Numbered from the stretch's first letter, positions 7,506 through 16,759 are shown. The stretch: DNA of 33,875 bases from Deltaproteobacteria bacterium (GCA_028818755.1 JAPPNF010000009.1:1-33875); one strand, 5' to 3'. Notes: generated by a model not told the origin, from the sequence alone. Made by a program: numbers and translations.

Positions 7506-9787
7506 AAGTGACCAGGACGACTCCCGAGGACCAGGGCCTCGTCAAGCTTCCCGCGCTTGCTCCGCACCTGCAATTCCGCGATATCGGCGGACAGCAGACG
7601 CTGCTGGTTTCCGAGTCGTTCAACACCCTGCTGCACGGCAAGCTGCATTGCGATCTGCTGCCGCTTCTCGACGGGCGGCACCCGCCGGACGAGATCGTCG
7701 CGGCCCTCGAGAGCGCCCATGCCGGCGCCGATGTCCTTGCGGCCATCGTTGCGCTCTCCGTCAAGGGCTATGTCGTCTCCGCCGATCACGGCATGGACCG
7801 AAGCCGGGCGGCCTACTGGTCGTCGCTTGGCGCATCGCCACGCTGGGTCGAACGACGGCTGGGGGAATCGCCCGTCGCGGTCGAGGGTGACGACGGCCGG
7901 TTGATCCGGCACCTGGAAGAGAGCGGCGCCAGCGTGGGGGCCGGCGATTCCAGGCTCACGGTTGTCGTCTGCGACGATTATCTCGATGCACACCTTGAAG
8001 AAGTGAATCGACGCCAGCTTGAGGCGAGAGCGCCGTGGACGCTGGTGCGACCGCGCGGCATGGAGGCGCTCTTCGGCCCCATCTTTCGCGCCGACGGACA
8101 AGGACCCTGCTGGGATTGCCTGGCTTGCCGCCTGCGCGGCCACAAGGAAGTCCACAATTTTCTGCGCAACATCGCGGGCGAGGAGGCCGCCTTCAAGCCG
8201 TTCGCCGCTCAGCCAGCGGTGCTGGAAGCGCTATACGGGCTGATCGCGGCGGAGATCGTCAAATGGCTGGCGTTGGAAGAGGCGGCGCCGATTCACGAAC
8301 AGGCGATCGCCATGAATGTCGGCACATTCGCAAGCTCCCGGCATCGGGTCACGCGCCGCCCTCAATGCTTGGCCTGTGGCGACGAAGCGTTGCATCGGCG
8401 GGATCGACCGCCGGTTCCGCTGTGTCTCAAAGCGAGTCCCAAGGCCCATCGCAACAGCGGCGGCGCCCGCGCCGTGGCGCCGGAAGTCACCCTGGCGAAG
8501 TACCGCCACCTGGTGAGCCCGGTCAGTGGGGTCGTGACCTGGCTGTCGCGCACCACCGATGAGGCCGACTCCTGGCTGCATGTCCATTGGGCCGGAAGCA
8601 ATCTGGGCATGAGAAGCCGCAGTTTGAGCTCGCTCAGACGCAGCCTGCGCAGCAAGAGCGCCGGCAAGGGCAGCACGCGGGAGCAATCCGAGGTCAGCGC
8701 GCTGTGCGAGGCGGTCGAGCGCTATTCGGGCGCCTTTCATGGTGATGAGATCCGTGTCCGAAAGCGCTTCGTCGAGTTCGCCGGGAGAGACGAGGCCATC
8801 CACCCCAACGATGCGCAGTTGTTCAGCGACCATCAGCTTGACAATGCCAAGAGCATCAACGCGAAGGGCCACCCGTACAACATCGTCCCGCCGCGTTTCG
8901 ATCCCGACGCCGAAATCGACTGGACGCCGGTGTGGTCGCTTACGCAGGAGCGGCATCGCTATCTGCCCACGTCCATGCTCTACAGCATGGCGCCGGAACA
9001 GCGCGGCGCCGCGGACCTGATCGCCGATTCCAACGGCTGTGCCGCGGGCAACAGCCTGGAAGAAGCCATTTTGCAGGGGTTCTACGAACTGGCCGAGCGC
9101 GATGCGTTCGCCATCTGGTGGTACAACCGGCTGCGAGTGCCGGCGGTCGATCTTGCGAGCTTCGACGACCAGTACCTTGCAACGGCCTCGGACTATTATG
9201 CCCGCTACGAGCGGGATCTGTGGATGCTCGACGTCACCTCCGATTTCCGTATCCCCACGTTCGTCGCGCTCTCGCGCAGACCGGACGCCCAAACCGAGGA
9301 CATCATCTACGGCGCCGGCGCCCACGCCGATCCGCGCATAGCGGCGCTGCGCGCGATTTGCGAGTTGAACCAGTGCCTTACGTGGCTGCCGCGTCCCGGA
9401 AAGGGCGATGGCCGGCCCATGATCGATGATCCGCTGGCGCTTTGGTGGTGGAAGACGGCACGACTCGCCGATTGTTCCTGGCTGGCGCCGGCGGCGGACG
9501 AGCCGCACACCAAGGTCTCACGGTATCCGGTGACCGAATCGACGGACACGCGCGAAGACGTGGAGCATTGCCGCGGGCTTGTCGAAGCCAGGGGGATGGA
9601 GTTCCTGGTGCTGGATCAGACCCGGCCCGATGCCGGCATGCCCGTGGTGCGGGTCATCGTGCCGGGCCTGCGCCACTTCTGGGCAAGATTCGCACCCGGA
9701 CGCCTTTACGACGTGCCCGTCAGCATGGGCCTCCTCACGCACCCTCTCGCTGAAGCCGATCTGAATCCCGCGCCCGTCATCGCGTAA
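7502..9787 (+). CDS. Fused E1-like/YcaO azoline cyclodehydratase (TOMM synthetase)
   Basis: The 761-residue product combines the leader-binding and catalytic halves of a TOMM cyclodehydratase. Residues about 10-95 resemble a PqqD-like RiPP recognition element (FNTLLHGKLHCDLLPLLDG). The E1-like part carries a four-cysteine zinc site, CWDC near residue 203 and CLAC near 289. From about residue 335 a YcaO domain shows SALCEAVERYSG, then GCAAGNSLEEAILQGFYELAERDAF and AICELNQ, with the Glu and Arg residues used for ATP and magnesium. The family uses ATP to convert Cys, Ser or Thr residues of a peptide to azolines. The C terminus ends NPAPVIA instead of the PxPxP seen in many azoline-forming YcaOs. 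Start ATG 7502 overlaps the previous stop. The obvious substrate is the Cys-rich NHLP precursor at 11034-11285. Confidence in the family is high. Confidence 0.92.
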   Translation: MKVTRTTPEDQGLVKLPALAPHLQFRDIGGQQTLLVSESFNTLLHGKLHCDLLPLLDGRHPPDEIVAALESAHAGADVLAAIVALSVKGYVVSADHGMDRSRAAYWSSLGASPRWVERRLGESPVAVEGDDGRLIRHLEESGASVGAGDSRLTVVVCDDYLDAHLEEVNRRQLEARAPWTLVRPRGMEALFGPIFRADGQGPCWDCLACRLRGHKEVHNFLRNIAGEEAAFKPFAAQPAVLEALYGLIAAEIVKWLALEEAAPIHEQAIAMNVGTFASSRHRVTRRPQCLACGDEALHRRDRPPVPLCLKASPKAHRNSGGARAVAPEVTLAKYRHLVSPVSGVVTWLSRTTDEADSWLHVHWAGSNLGMRSRSLSSLRRSLRSKSAGKGSTREQSEVSALCEAVERYSGAFHGDEIRVRKRFVEFAGRDEAIHPNDAQLFSDHQLDNAKSINAKGHPYNIVPPRFDPDAEIDWTPVWSLTQERHRYLPTSMLYSMAPEQRGAADLIADSNGCAAGNSLEEAILQGFYELAERDAFAIWWYNRLRVPAVDLASFDDQYLATASDYYARYERDLWMLDVTSDFRIPTFVALSRRPDAQTEDIIYGAGAHADPRIAALRAICELNQCLTWLPRPGKGDGRPMIDDPLALWWWKTARLADCSWLAPAADEPHTKVSRYPVTESTDTREDVEHCRGLVEARGMEFLVLDQTRPDAGMPVVRVIVPGLRHFWARFAPGRLYDVPVSMGLLTHPLAEADLNPAPVIA

Positions 9788-9796
9788 GGAGACAAT

Positions 9797-10915
9797 ATGG
9801 ATATAGACGAGGCAGTCACACTCACCCAGGATCGTCTCGCCGAAGAGGGCGGCACCATGGGTGATCTGCTCGGGTATTTCCGGAACAGGGTCTCGCCGAT
9901 TCTTGTCGGAGACTCGGAATGGGAGCGCATACTCGAATGCGCCGGGAAACTTCCAATCACCATGGGCGCCCTTCCGTTCGGCTTTGAGTTGCCGCTGCAT
10001 GAACGCCGGCCGGAGGCGGACTTCGGCGGTTCCCTGGCTAGCGGAACCAGAACGGCGGGGTTTTTCCAGGAGCGCGCGCGAACCGACGAGGCGGACGAGA
10101 CCGCGAGTGCGATCACGCGGCTGTTCAGACAGATGGATGCTGAAGTTTCGCCGCTGCGCGACATCGTCGGCCGCAAGTTGATGCTGGAATTCGATATCGG
10201 CTCCGCGCCGGACGGTGAGCTTGCGCATCCGGCAATGTTCCTGCGGCCCGGCGAACGCCCGATCATCGGCGCCCGTGATCAGGTGAAGGATGTCTGTACG
10301 GTGGTTGACGCCCTCGTTTCCTGCGCGGGGTGGGAGAGGAATGACGCCGAGCGGGGGAACGTGGAACGGGCCTACCTGGCGCAGCCGGGAGATACGCGCA
10401 TGGATTCGTTCGGGGTGTTCCCGTCTCGCTCACGCTCGATACGCCTGGCGATCATGGGTTTCAAGACTCAGCAGGAACTGTCTTCCTATCTGGAAACCAC
10501 GGGTTGGCCCGGTGAAACCTCGGTTGTCGACTCCGTGATTTCACGCTTCAAGGAACGCGCGAACGTTGTCAGGACCGGGGCGAATATCGACGTGCGGGAA
10601 GAGGGTCTGGGTCCGACGCTCGGCCTGACGCTCATCGTCAAGCAGCGCTACACGAAAGACTCACGCTATTGGCTCGATGGCCTGACCGACTGGGATCCGT
10701 TTCTGGAAGCCCTGGGTCACGAGGAGCTGGTCGTTCCGAAAAAGCTTGCTGCCCTTGCCGGCTGGGTTTCGAAGCCGACAACGCTTTTTGGAAAGTCCGG
10801 GCGTTTCGTACTGCTACGTGGCATCCACCACATCAAGCTGGTCATATCCGGGAATGAGCTTCGAAAAGCCAAGGCCTATGTGTTCATGGTGCTTTCCGGA
10901 GCGCTCCCGCCTTGA
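9797..10915 (+). CDS. Unrecognised conserved-looking protein of the RiPP locus
   Basis: I cannot assign a function to this 372-residue soluble protein. It starts with ATG 9797 behind AAGGAG, a site that shares bases with the TAA of the YcaO gene, so the two are translationally close. No signal peptide or membrane helix is seen. The C-terminal third shows VREEGLGPTLGLTLIVKQ, then WDPFLEALGHEELVVPKKLAALAGW and GIHHIKLVISGNELRKAKAYV. From memory, a C-terminal HxKLV ... KAYV layout occurs in uncharacterised proteins of RiPP clusters, but I could not verify this. It closes the plus-strand operon and is followed 21 nt later by a strong hairpin. It may be a maturation partner, a binding chaperone or a tailoring enzyme. 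The coding call is secure; any role is inference from position. Confidence 0.75.
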   Translation: MDIDEAVTLTQDRLAEEGGTMGDLLGYFRNRVSPILVGDSEWERILECAGKLPITMGALPFGFELPLHERRPEADFGGSLASGTRTAGFFQERARTDEADETASAITRLFRQMDAEVSPLRDIVGRKLMLEFDIGSAPDGELAHPAMFLRPGERPIIGARDQVKDVCTVVDALVSCAGWERNDAERGNVERAYLAQPGDTRMDSFGVFPSRSRSIRLAIMGFKTQQELSSYLETTGWPGETSVVDSVISRFKERANVVRTGANIDVREEGLGPTLGLTLIVKQRYTKDSRYWLDGLTDWDPFLEALGHEELVVPKKLAALAGWVSKPTTLFGKSGRFVLLRGIHHIKLVISGNELRKAKAYVFMVLSGALPP

Positions 10916-10936
10916 TCCCGGCGCCAAACGCACCTG

Positions 10937-10968
10937 GACCCCGCCCCCTCGAACCAGGGACCGGGGTC
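10937..10968. terminator. Hairpin after the plus-strand RiPP operon
   Basis: GACCCCG at 10937-10943 pairs with CGGGGTC at 10962-10968. Inside, CCCT pairs with AGGG across a 2x2 internal loop and a six-base loop. It begins 21 nt after the stop at 10915, between convergent genes, so it could stop transcription from either side. There is no clear T-run, so an intrinsic terminator is likely but not certain. Confidence 0.45.
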
Positions 10969-11033
10969 TATTCAAACCATCCGCGAATGCGGATTGTCCC
11001 GCATCCTGGCCGGCCGACTCGCCGGCTAGGGGT

Positions 11034-11285
11034 TTACCAGCAGCAGCAAAGGCCGGCCGAGATAGCCTCGAGTTGTTCCTCGGTGATGTTCGGATCCGGC
11101 GGCAACGCAAGATGGACCGTCTGCATGTCGCTCTCGTGGACCACGATGTTCATCGAATCGGGAATCGTAATGCCCAATTCCGCGCTGATGGTCGCCTTTG
11201 GATCCGCGAGGAGCTGTTGCCTGAAGTCCTCGTCCAACGCGGACTTCTCGACGATCTGCTGCAGCATTTCATCGCCGTTTCTCAT
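11034..11285 (-). CDS. NHLP-type RiPP precursor peptide, predicted core LCCCW
   Basis: The 83-residue peptide begins at ATG 11285, seven to eight bases behind AGGAG; an in-frame GTG at 11306 would sit before that site and is rejected. Residues 1-78 form a nitrile-hydratase-alpha-like leader: DEDFRQQLLADPKATISAEL, then a VVHESD segment and LALPPDPNITEEQLEAISAG. Leaders of this class end in a Gly-Gly or Ala-Gly site cut by the C39 domain of the NHLM transporter; here that leaves LCCCW as core. Three adjacent Cys suit the YcaO cyclodehydratase encoded at 7502-9787, giving up to three thiazolines or thiazoles next to a C-terminal Trp. It is on the minus strand, downstream of the exporter genes and apparently with its own promoter. 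The leader assignment is strong; cleavage site and modifications are inference. Confidence 0.92.
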   Translation of the reverse strand: MRNGDEMLQQIVEKSALDEDFRQQLLADPKATISAELGITIPDSMNIVVHESDMQTVHLALPPDPNITEEQLEAISAGLCCCW

Positions 11286-11409
11286 GGCAATTCTCCTTTC
11301 TTCCACGAGACGTCGCCGACTCGTACATTTTCACTTCTCGATGTTGCCCCGGTCCAAGTTCATATATCACGATCAGCATGGACTATTCACCTAACGGCAA
11401 CTGTAGCCG

Positions 11410-11438
11410 ACTGTAACACTGCAATGACGCAAGGTCAA
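11410..11438 (-). promoter_or_regulatory. Candidate sigma70-type promoter of the precursor gene
   Basis: On the minus strand, TTGACC (11438-11433) and TACAGT (11415-11410) are separated by 17 bp. The -35 box overlaps the stop codon of the MMPL gene. It would give a 5' leader of about 115 nt before the precursor start, and separate, stronger expression of the peptide relative to the export genes. Confidence 0.45.
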
Positions 11439-13768
11439 GCCTTCACGGGTGCCGCGGGACTCCGGTCCACAGCCGTCAACAGCGCCGGCAGGAGCGTCAG
11501 GTCGGCAAGGAGCGCAAAGCCGATGATCATCGCGGTCAGGACCCCAACCTGTGCGGTGGGAACGAATGGAGAAAACACCAGTATCAGGAAACCGGCCACC
11601 AGAACGACCGTCGTGGTGGCCATCGCCTTACCGGCCGTGTCAAAGGCGTGACGCACCGCTTCTTCAGGGCCGTGACCGTACTCGCGCCGCGCACGGCGGT
11701 ACTTGCTGAGAAAATGCACCGTGTCGTCCACGACGATGCCTACGGTCATGGCCACCACGACAGATAACGAGAGTCCCACCTGCCCGACCGTCAGCCCCCA
11801 GACGCCGAAGCCCAGCACGGCGGGGACCAGATTGGGCGCGATGCTTACCAAGCCCAGCCGCAGCGACCGCAAGGCGAACAGGAGGATGGCGGAAATCGCC
11901 AGCAGCACGACCATGGTCCCGACCACCATGGCGCGGATGTTGCGCTGACCGATGTAGGCGAACAACGCCGCCGGACCGGTGCTGTTGACGCCGCCGACAT
12001 GCGCGGCGTTTTCCTTCAGCCACGCCTCGGCATGCGCGTTCAGTTCCAGCAGCTCCCGCGAAGAAAGCGTCTCCGCCGATATGGTTACCCGCGTGGCGGA
12101 CCTGGACCTGTCGATCTGATTGTTCAGATTCAGACCCTGCGGCAGCGACAGCTCGTAAAGCACCAGGTATTGTGCCGCCAGCTCCTTGCTTTCCGGTATC
12201 CGGTAAGCGGCCGGGTCGTTGCCGTGCATGCTCTGGTTGAGTTGCTGAAAGGTATCGGTGATGACCGCCACGTGGCGTACGGGGGGCTGTTCGCGGTACC
12301 AGGCGGCGAACTTCGCAATGTCGGCGAGGAAACGGGGGTCGGTGACACCGCCCTCGGCATGCGCCTGCAGCGAATATTCGAGCAGGGTGTTGCCGCTCAA
12401 GTGCTCGTCCATGAAATCCGTATCCTGCCGAAACTCGACGCTCTCATCGAAGAAATGAACCAGGACGTCATTGAGCTCGTTGCGCGGAATGGCCAGACTC
12501 ATCGCGGCCACGATCACCAGCCAACCACAGATTATCGCCCTTCTGTAGCGCAGCACGGAATCCGCCAGGAGGTTCATCGTGAGTCCGCGACGCGGGCGGT
12601 CCTTTGCGGCACGGATCGGGAGGAGCGAAAGCACGGCCGGCAAAAAGGTGACTGAGAGAAGGAAGGAGGCAGCAACACCGAAAGCGACGAAGTTGCCGAG
12701 ATGACGGTAGGGAGGCACTTCGGAGAAATTCATGCTCAAGAAGCCCAGCGCCGTCGTGAGGCTCGCCAGAAACACCGGCTGCAGGTTGAGCCCGATGGAT
12801 GCGACGATGGCATCGTGCCTGGAATCCCCGGCGCGCAGACGCTGCTGCAAGGCCACCAGCAGGTGTACGCAGTTCGCCACGACGATCATCAGCACGATGG
12901 TCGGTGCCGGGGAGATGGGCGGCGAAAAGGGCATTCCGGCCCATATCCCCAGCCCCATCGACGCGAGAATGGAAAAGACCATGACCAGTCCGGTGGCCGC
13001 CACCCCCGGCCACCCCCGGGTGAGGATGCCGAGGATCAAGCCCATGAGCAGAAGGCTTGCGGGAAGGAAGATCATCTGGCTTCTGATGGAGGCTTCCACG
13101 AAGGTTTGGTTGACCATGACCGTGCCGACGACACGGAGGTCGATGTCGGCGAACCGTTCTTCCGCCTCCGCGGCTATCGATCTGGCGTATTCGGCAACTT
13201 CGGCCACGCCCTCCAACAGGCCTTCCTGCGGCAGTTCAATGGTGACGTTTACGACGCTGACATCGCCGTTGCGGCCCAGCATACTGCCCGCGATACGCGG
13301 GTCGGACAAAGCGATGGCACGGATCCGTGAGCGCGCTTCGGCCCGAGGCAGTTCTTGCGGATCCACAAGGTCCCGCACATACAAATCGTCGCCTTCGGCG
13401 GTCGTGTATTGAAAGTTGGCGAGGGAGTCGACACGCCTCGTATAGGGTGTACGCCAGGCGGCTTCCGTGAGCCACACGGCGGCCGAGAGTGCGTTTTCGG
13501 ACGTGGCGTCACCATCGTCCGGAACGATCAGGAACGCGATGTTTTCGTTCTTCCCGTAGGTATTCTCCAGCGCTTCCAGCGCCAGAAGCTGGGGATTGTG
13601 GTCGTCGAAGAAGATGCGGTAGTTGGCGGAGAATTCAAGCCGGGCAATGCCGCCCGACGCGGCCGCGACCCACAACAGCGTGGTCAGGATGACCAGCCAG
13701 CGGCGCGCGAGCACCCGTTCGGCGAATCGGGTCGCGAATGGCTCTCTTGCTGTGCCGCGTTCGTCCAT
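11435..13768 (-). CDS. RND/MMPL-family exporter
   Basis: The 777-residue integral inner-membrane protein is an MMPL-type member of the RND superfamily. It has an N-terminal helix near residues 24-45, a large periplasmic loop, a helical block (IFLPASLLLMGLILGILTRG through SVTFLPAVLSLLPI), a second periplasmic loop and a second block (MVVGTMVVLLAISAILLFAL through LLADLTLLPALLTAV). TVGIVVDDTVHFLSKYRR carries the acidic pair typical of proton-coupled family members. Such proteins usually export hydrophobic or lipid-like molecules, often with a LolA-like carrier and an outer-membrane protein, both encoded at 19766-21867. It starts 46 bp after the ABC gene upstream and is probably in the same operon. 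Substrate is inferred to be the locus product or a lipid part of it. Confidence 0.9.
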   Translation of the reverse strand: MDERGTAREPFATRFAERVLARRWLVILTTLLWVAAASGGIARLEFSANYRIFFDDHNPQLLALEALENTYGKNENIAFLIVPDDGDATSENALSAAVWLTEAAWRTPYTRRVDSLANFQYTTAEGDDLYVRDLVDPQELPRAEARSRIRAIALSDPRIAGSMLGRNGDVSVVNVTIELPQEGLLEGVAEVAEYARSIAAEAEERFADIDLRVVGTVMVNQTFVEASIRSQMIFLPASLLLMGLILGILTRGWPGVAATGLVMVFSILASMGLGIWAGMPFSPPISPAPTIVLMIVVANCVHLLVALQQRLRAGDSRHDAIVASIGLNLQPVFLASLTTALGFLSMNFSEVPPYRHLGNFVAFGVAASFLLSVTFLPAVLSLLPIRAAKDRPRRGLTMNLLADSVLRYRRAIICGWLVIVAAMSLAIPRNELNDVLVHFFDESVEFRQDTDFMDEHLSGNTLLEYSLQAHAEGGVTDPRFLADIAKFAAWYREQPPVRHVAVITDTFQQLNQSMHGNDPAAYRIPESKELAAQYLVLYELSLPQGLNLNNQIDRSRSATRVTISAETLSSRELLELNAHAEAWLKENAAHVGGVNSTGPAALFAYIGQRNIRAMVVGTMVVLLAISAILLFALRSLRLGLVSIAPNLVPAVLGFGVWGLTVGQVGLSLSVVVAMTVGIVVDDTVHFLSKYRRARREYGHGPEEAVRHAFDTAGKAMATTTVVLVAGFLILVFSPFVPTAQVGVLTAMIIGFALLADLTLLPALLTAVDRSPAAPVKA

Positions 13769-13814
13769 GGGGCTGGCGCCACTGGTTCACTTCCGGCCGG
13801 TCTGCTGGTCCGGA

Positions 13815-16748
13815 TCAGGCAATCTGTCTTCGGACCAGTTCCCTGAACACCCCGTCGACCTCCACGAGTTCCTTGAAGGAGCCGCTTTGCACGACTTTTC
13901 CAGCTTGCAACACGTAGATGCGGTCCGCCTGCTCCAGCGTGGAAAGGCGGTGGGCGATTACGATGCGGGTCGAGGTCAGGAGGGCCAGGTTCTGCATGAC
14001 CTCCGCCTGGCCTTCGTTGTCGAGCCAGTTGGTTGCCTCGTCGAGCAGCATGATGCGCGGGCTGCCGAGCAGCGAGCGCGCGATGGTGACGCGTTGACTC
14101 TCGCCGCCCGAAAGGACGCCCCCGATGGCCCCGACCATGGTCATCATGCCCATGGGCATCGCCTTGATCTCGCTTTCGATTCCGGCGGCTCGGGCCGCTT
14201 GCCAGACTTCCTCGGTGGTCGGCCCCTCGTGGTGCGCAACGATATTGTCCCAGAGGTCCTGGGGATGGAGCCTCACGGACTGGGGAACCGCGCCGATTTT
14301 CCGGCGCACCTGCTTCAGGTTCAGGTGCCTCAGGTCGCGTCCGTCGTAGTACACCGCGCCGGCGGTTGGCCGGTCGATGCCGAGGGCGAGGCGGAACAGA
14401 GTGCTCTTGCCGGCGCCCGACTCGCCGGCAATCGCGACGAACTCGCCGGGGCGGGCACGGATCGTGACATCGTCGAGAATCAACGGGCCGTCGGGGTCGT
14501 AACGGAAGGAAACGCGGTCGAACAGGATTTCGCCCCCCAGGCGTTCGACCGGCTCTCCTTCGACCTCGGATTCGGGAACCGCGGCGAGCAGCGGGCGCAT
14601 TTGGTCGAACGCGGGCAGCATGGCGGCGATGGTGCCGAAGGACTCGCCGAGCCGGGCGATGGCGCCTTGGAAAGCAATGAAGACGGTGTAAACGACGAGA
14701 AAGTCGCCGACTGGGACGTTCCGCTCGCCCACCGTGACCACCGCGAAAAGCAGTGCGCCGGCGGCAAGAAAGGGAAGGGCGGCGCCGAATGCCCGCGAGT
14801 GTCCCTCGAGCGCCCCGAGGTCGAGCTCCGCGCGTTTCTGCTCGCGATAATCCTGCGCCCAGATGGCGAAGGCCGACCCTTCCGCGTTTTCCACGCGCAG
14901 CTTGACGATACCGCCTACGATCTGGAACAGCCGGCCGGCGACGCGGCGTACCGCGCTGATCATCCGTCCATAAGGGGGAATCTGGCGCAACCCAAGGGCT
15001 ACGGTGACCAGCAGCGAGGCCACACTGAAGACGAGGGCGATGACCCCGAGGGTGGAGTCGTAGAAGAAGATGACGCCAAAGACCGGGAGCAGGAAAATGG
15101 TCGACAGCAGGCTGTCGGCGACGACTCCCTGCAAGCCGTCGCGAAGATTCTGGAAGGTCATTCCCGACATGGCCAGATCGCCCGCCGGATGGCGGTGGAG
15201 AATGTTTGGAGGAAGGCGCATGAGGCGGTCCCAGAAGGCCGCCTCGACCCGCGATGCCGAGCGCCCCTCGAGCCGCATCATCGCCGAGCTTTGAAACAGG
15301 TGCAGCAGTGCGCCGAGCAGGCCGAAGCCGGCGAGCGTCGCGGCCACGGCATAGAGCGCGCCGGCGCTTTCGCCCGCCACGACGTGATTCGCAACGAATC
15401 CAAGCGCGAGCGCCGGCAGCAGCTTGATCAGGCCGCCCGGGAGCCCGGCAATCACCAGCCGCGCCAGGTCCGCGGCCGATCCATGCAGGGCAATTCGCAA
15501 CAGGTCCGCGGGTTGCACGTTCCCTGACGGCAACGGCTGATAGAACACCCAGGCTTCGTTCTGGAGCCCGCCGGCGCGCTCCTCCGTAAGCCGGACGCTG
15601 CGCTTGCTGACGGGGTCCACTTCCCGGTAGCGCCCGAACATTCCCGGCAAGAGCGCAACGGGCCGGCTGTCCGCGGCGCGGAATGCCAGCATCGCGTTGC
15701 TGTCGCCGCGCCACCAGTTGTCCTCGCCCTTGAATCGCACGCGCCGGGCGCGTACGCCCGACGCGTCGAGTACGTCAACGAGGCCGACTGGAGAATCGGA
15801 AGGTCCCGAGCGCGCTGGTATCCTGAAGTCGATGCCTTGATGGCGGCCGATGATGTTCAAGGCGTCCGCCAGAGCCGTGTCCTCGGCACTGGCATCCCGG
15901 TCCGTCGGCAGGTCGTAGATATTGAAAAGCCGCTGTCGGGCAGCTCTTTCTGCCGTGCGGCGGCTGGCTGTCCGTTCGCGTTCGAGATTCGCATCATCGA
16001 CCACGGCCAACCGGCGGTTCAGGCGTTCCACGGCGAAAGCCACCACGTGGAACGATGCGAGCGCCGGCAGCAGCATGCCTTGCTCCGCCAGTGTTTCGGT
16101 TGATTGGCCCGATAGTGTCGCCTCGCCGAACAACGTGAGCCAAGCTGTCCGTGTCAGCGGTATCACGGCTTCGTGCGAGGCGCTGGCTTCGACGAGTTCC
16201 GCCGGCGCGATCATATCCATGAAAAGGCTTACGCCGCGCGGCGGTCTGGACACCCACACGACACCGCGCCGCACGGACAGCGTACAAGGGCCCAGCGTCT
16301 GCGTCACGCCGGGTTCAGCCAGCGCGGTCGCACGCGGGAGGTGACTTACGAGCCGCGAAAGTGTATCGGTCACGGCGGTCAGCCAGGTATCGGTCTGTGC
16401 CGCCAGTTCCGCTGGGTGGACGTCGGACAGCAAGGATGCCGGCAGGCGTTTCAGCAGCGTACCCGGCAATCCCTTGGCAATCACCCTGAGCGTGGTGTCC
16501 TTGCGATGGTCGTCTTGTTCGTCCGGCGCGACGCCCCAGAGCAACCTGCCTGATTCGCAGCGCAGCAGATGCTGCGGCGCCGCCTGCTCCACGCCGTCCC
16601 TGAATTCGACCAGAAACAGATCGACAACGCCCTCATCGATGAACCAGACGCTACCCGGATCGTTGAGGTCCACCGGCAGATTGGCGGCGCAGGGCACGGA
16701 TGTACCCGAGCGAGCGGCGAGTTGGGCTATGGTTGCGTATTCCGGCAT
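13815..16748 (-). CDS. NHLM-type ABC transporter, permease/ATP-binding protein (ABC2 type)
   Basis: The 977-residue protein matches the second ABC subunit of NHLM bacteriocin export systems. About 400 N-terminal residues have no transporter signature but include VWFIDEGVVDLFLVEF, usual for this subunit. A six-helix permease region follows (LPGGLIKLLPALALGFVANHVVAG to LLFAVVTV). The ATPase domain has Walker A GESGAGKST, signature LSGGESQR and Walker B IMLLDEAT. There is no C39 peptidase. An open frame continues upstream to 16910, but the homologous protein starts at MPEYATIAQL, and ATG 16748 lies 11 nt after the stop of the partner ABC gene. The two subunits probably form a heterodimer exporting the matured NHLP peptide. 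Confidence 0.9.
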   Translation of the reverse strand: MPEYATIAQLAARSGTSVPCAANLPVDLNDPGSVWFIDEGVVDLFLVEFRDGVEQAAPQHLLRCESGRLLWGVAPDEQDDHRKDTTLRVIAKGLPGTLLKRLPASLLSDVHPAELAAQTDTWLTAVTDTLSRLVSHLPRATALAEPGVTQTLGPCTLSVRRGVVWVSRPPRGVSLFMDMIAPAELVEASASHEAVIPLTRTAWLTLFGEATLSGQSTETLAEQGMLLPALASFHVVAFAVERLNRRLAVVDDANLERERTASRRTAERAARQRLFNIYDLPTDRDASAEDTALADALNIIGRHQGIDFRIPARSGPSDSPVGLVDVLDASGVRARRVRFKGEDNWWRGDSNAMLAFRAADSRPVALLPGMFGRYREVDPVSKRSVRLTEERAGGLQNEAWVFYQPLPSGNVQPADLLRIALHGSAADLARLVIAGLPGGLIKLLPALALGFVANHVVAGESAGALYAVAATLAGFGLLGALLHLFQSSAMMRLEGRSASRVEAAFWDRLMRLPPNILHRHPAGDLAMSGMTFQNLRDGLQGVVADSLLSTIFLLPVFGVIFFYDSTLGVIALVFSVASLLVTVALGLRQIPPYGRMISAVRRVAGRLFQIVGGIVKLRVENAEGSAFAIWAQDYREQKRAELDLGALEGHSRAFGAALPFLAAGALLFAVVTVGERNVPVGDFLVVYTVFIAFQGAIARLGESFGTIAAMLPAFDQMRPLLAAVPESEVEGEPVERLGGEILFDRVSFRYDPDGPLILDDVTIRARPGEFVAIAGESGAGKSTLFRLALGIDRPTAGAVYYDGRDLRHLNLKQVRRKIGAVPQSVRLHPQDLWDNIVAHHEGPTTEEVWQAARAAGIESEIKAMPMGMMTMVGAIGGVLSGGESQRVTIARSLLGSPRIMLLDEATNWLDNEGQAEVMQNLALLTSTRIVIAHRLSTLEQADRIYVLQAGKVVQSGSFKELVEVDGVFRELVRRQIA

Positions 16749-16759
16749 GGAGTCCCGTA

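Noticed and set aside
11009..11027. GCCGGC...GCCGGC as a terminator just past the precursor stop
   Set aside because: Only six base pairs of self-complementary sequence with no T-run; the hairpin at 10937-10968 is stronger.
11286..11306. GTG 11306 as start of the precursor peptide
   Set aside because: The AGGAG site lies between this GTG and ATG 11285, so the ATG is the natural start; the extra residues are unlike NHLP leaders.
13623..15527. Plus-strand open frame of about 634 codons opposite the MMPL/ABC2 junction
   Set aside because: It spans parts of two real minus-strand genes and has no recognisable domain.
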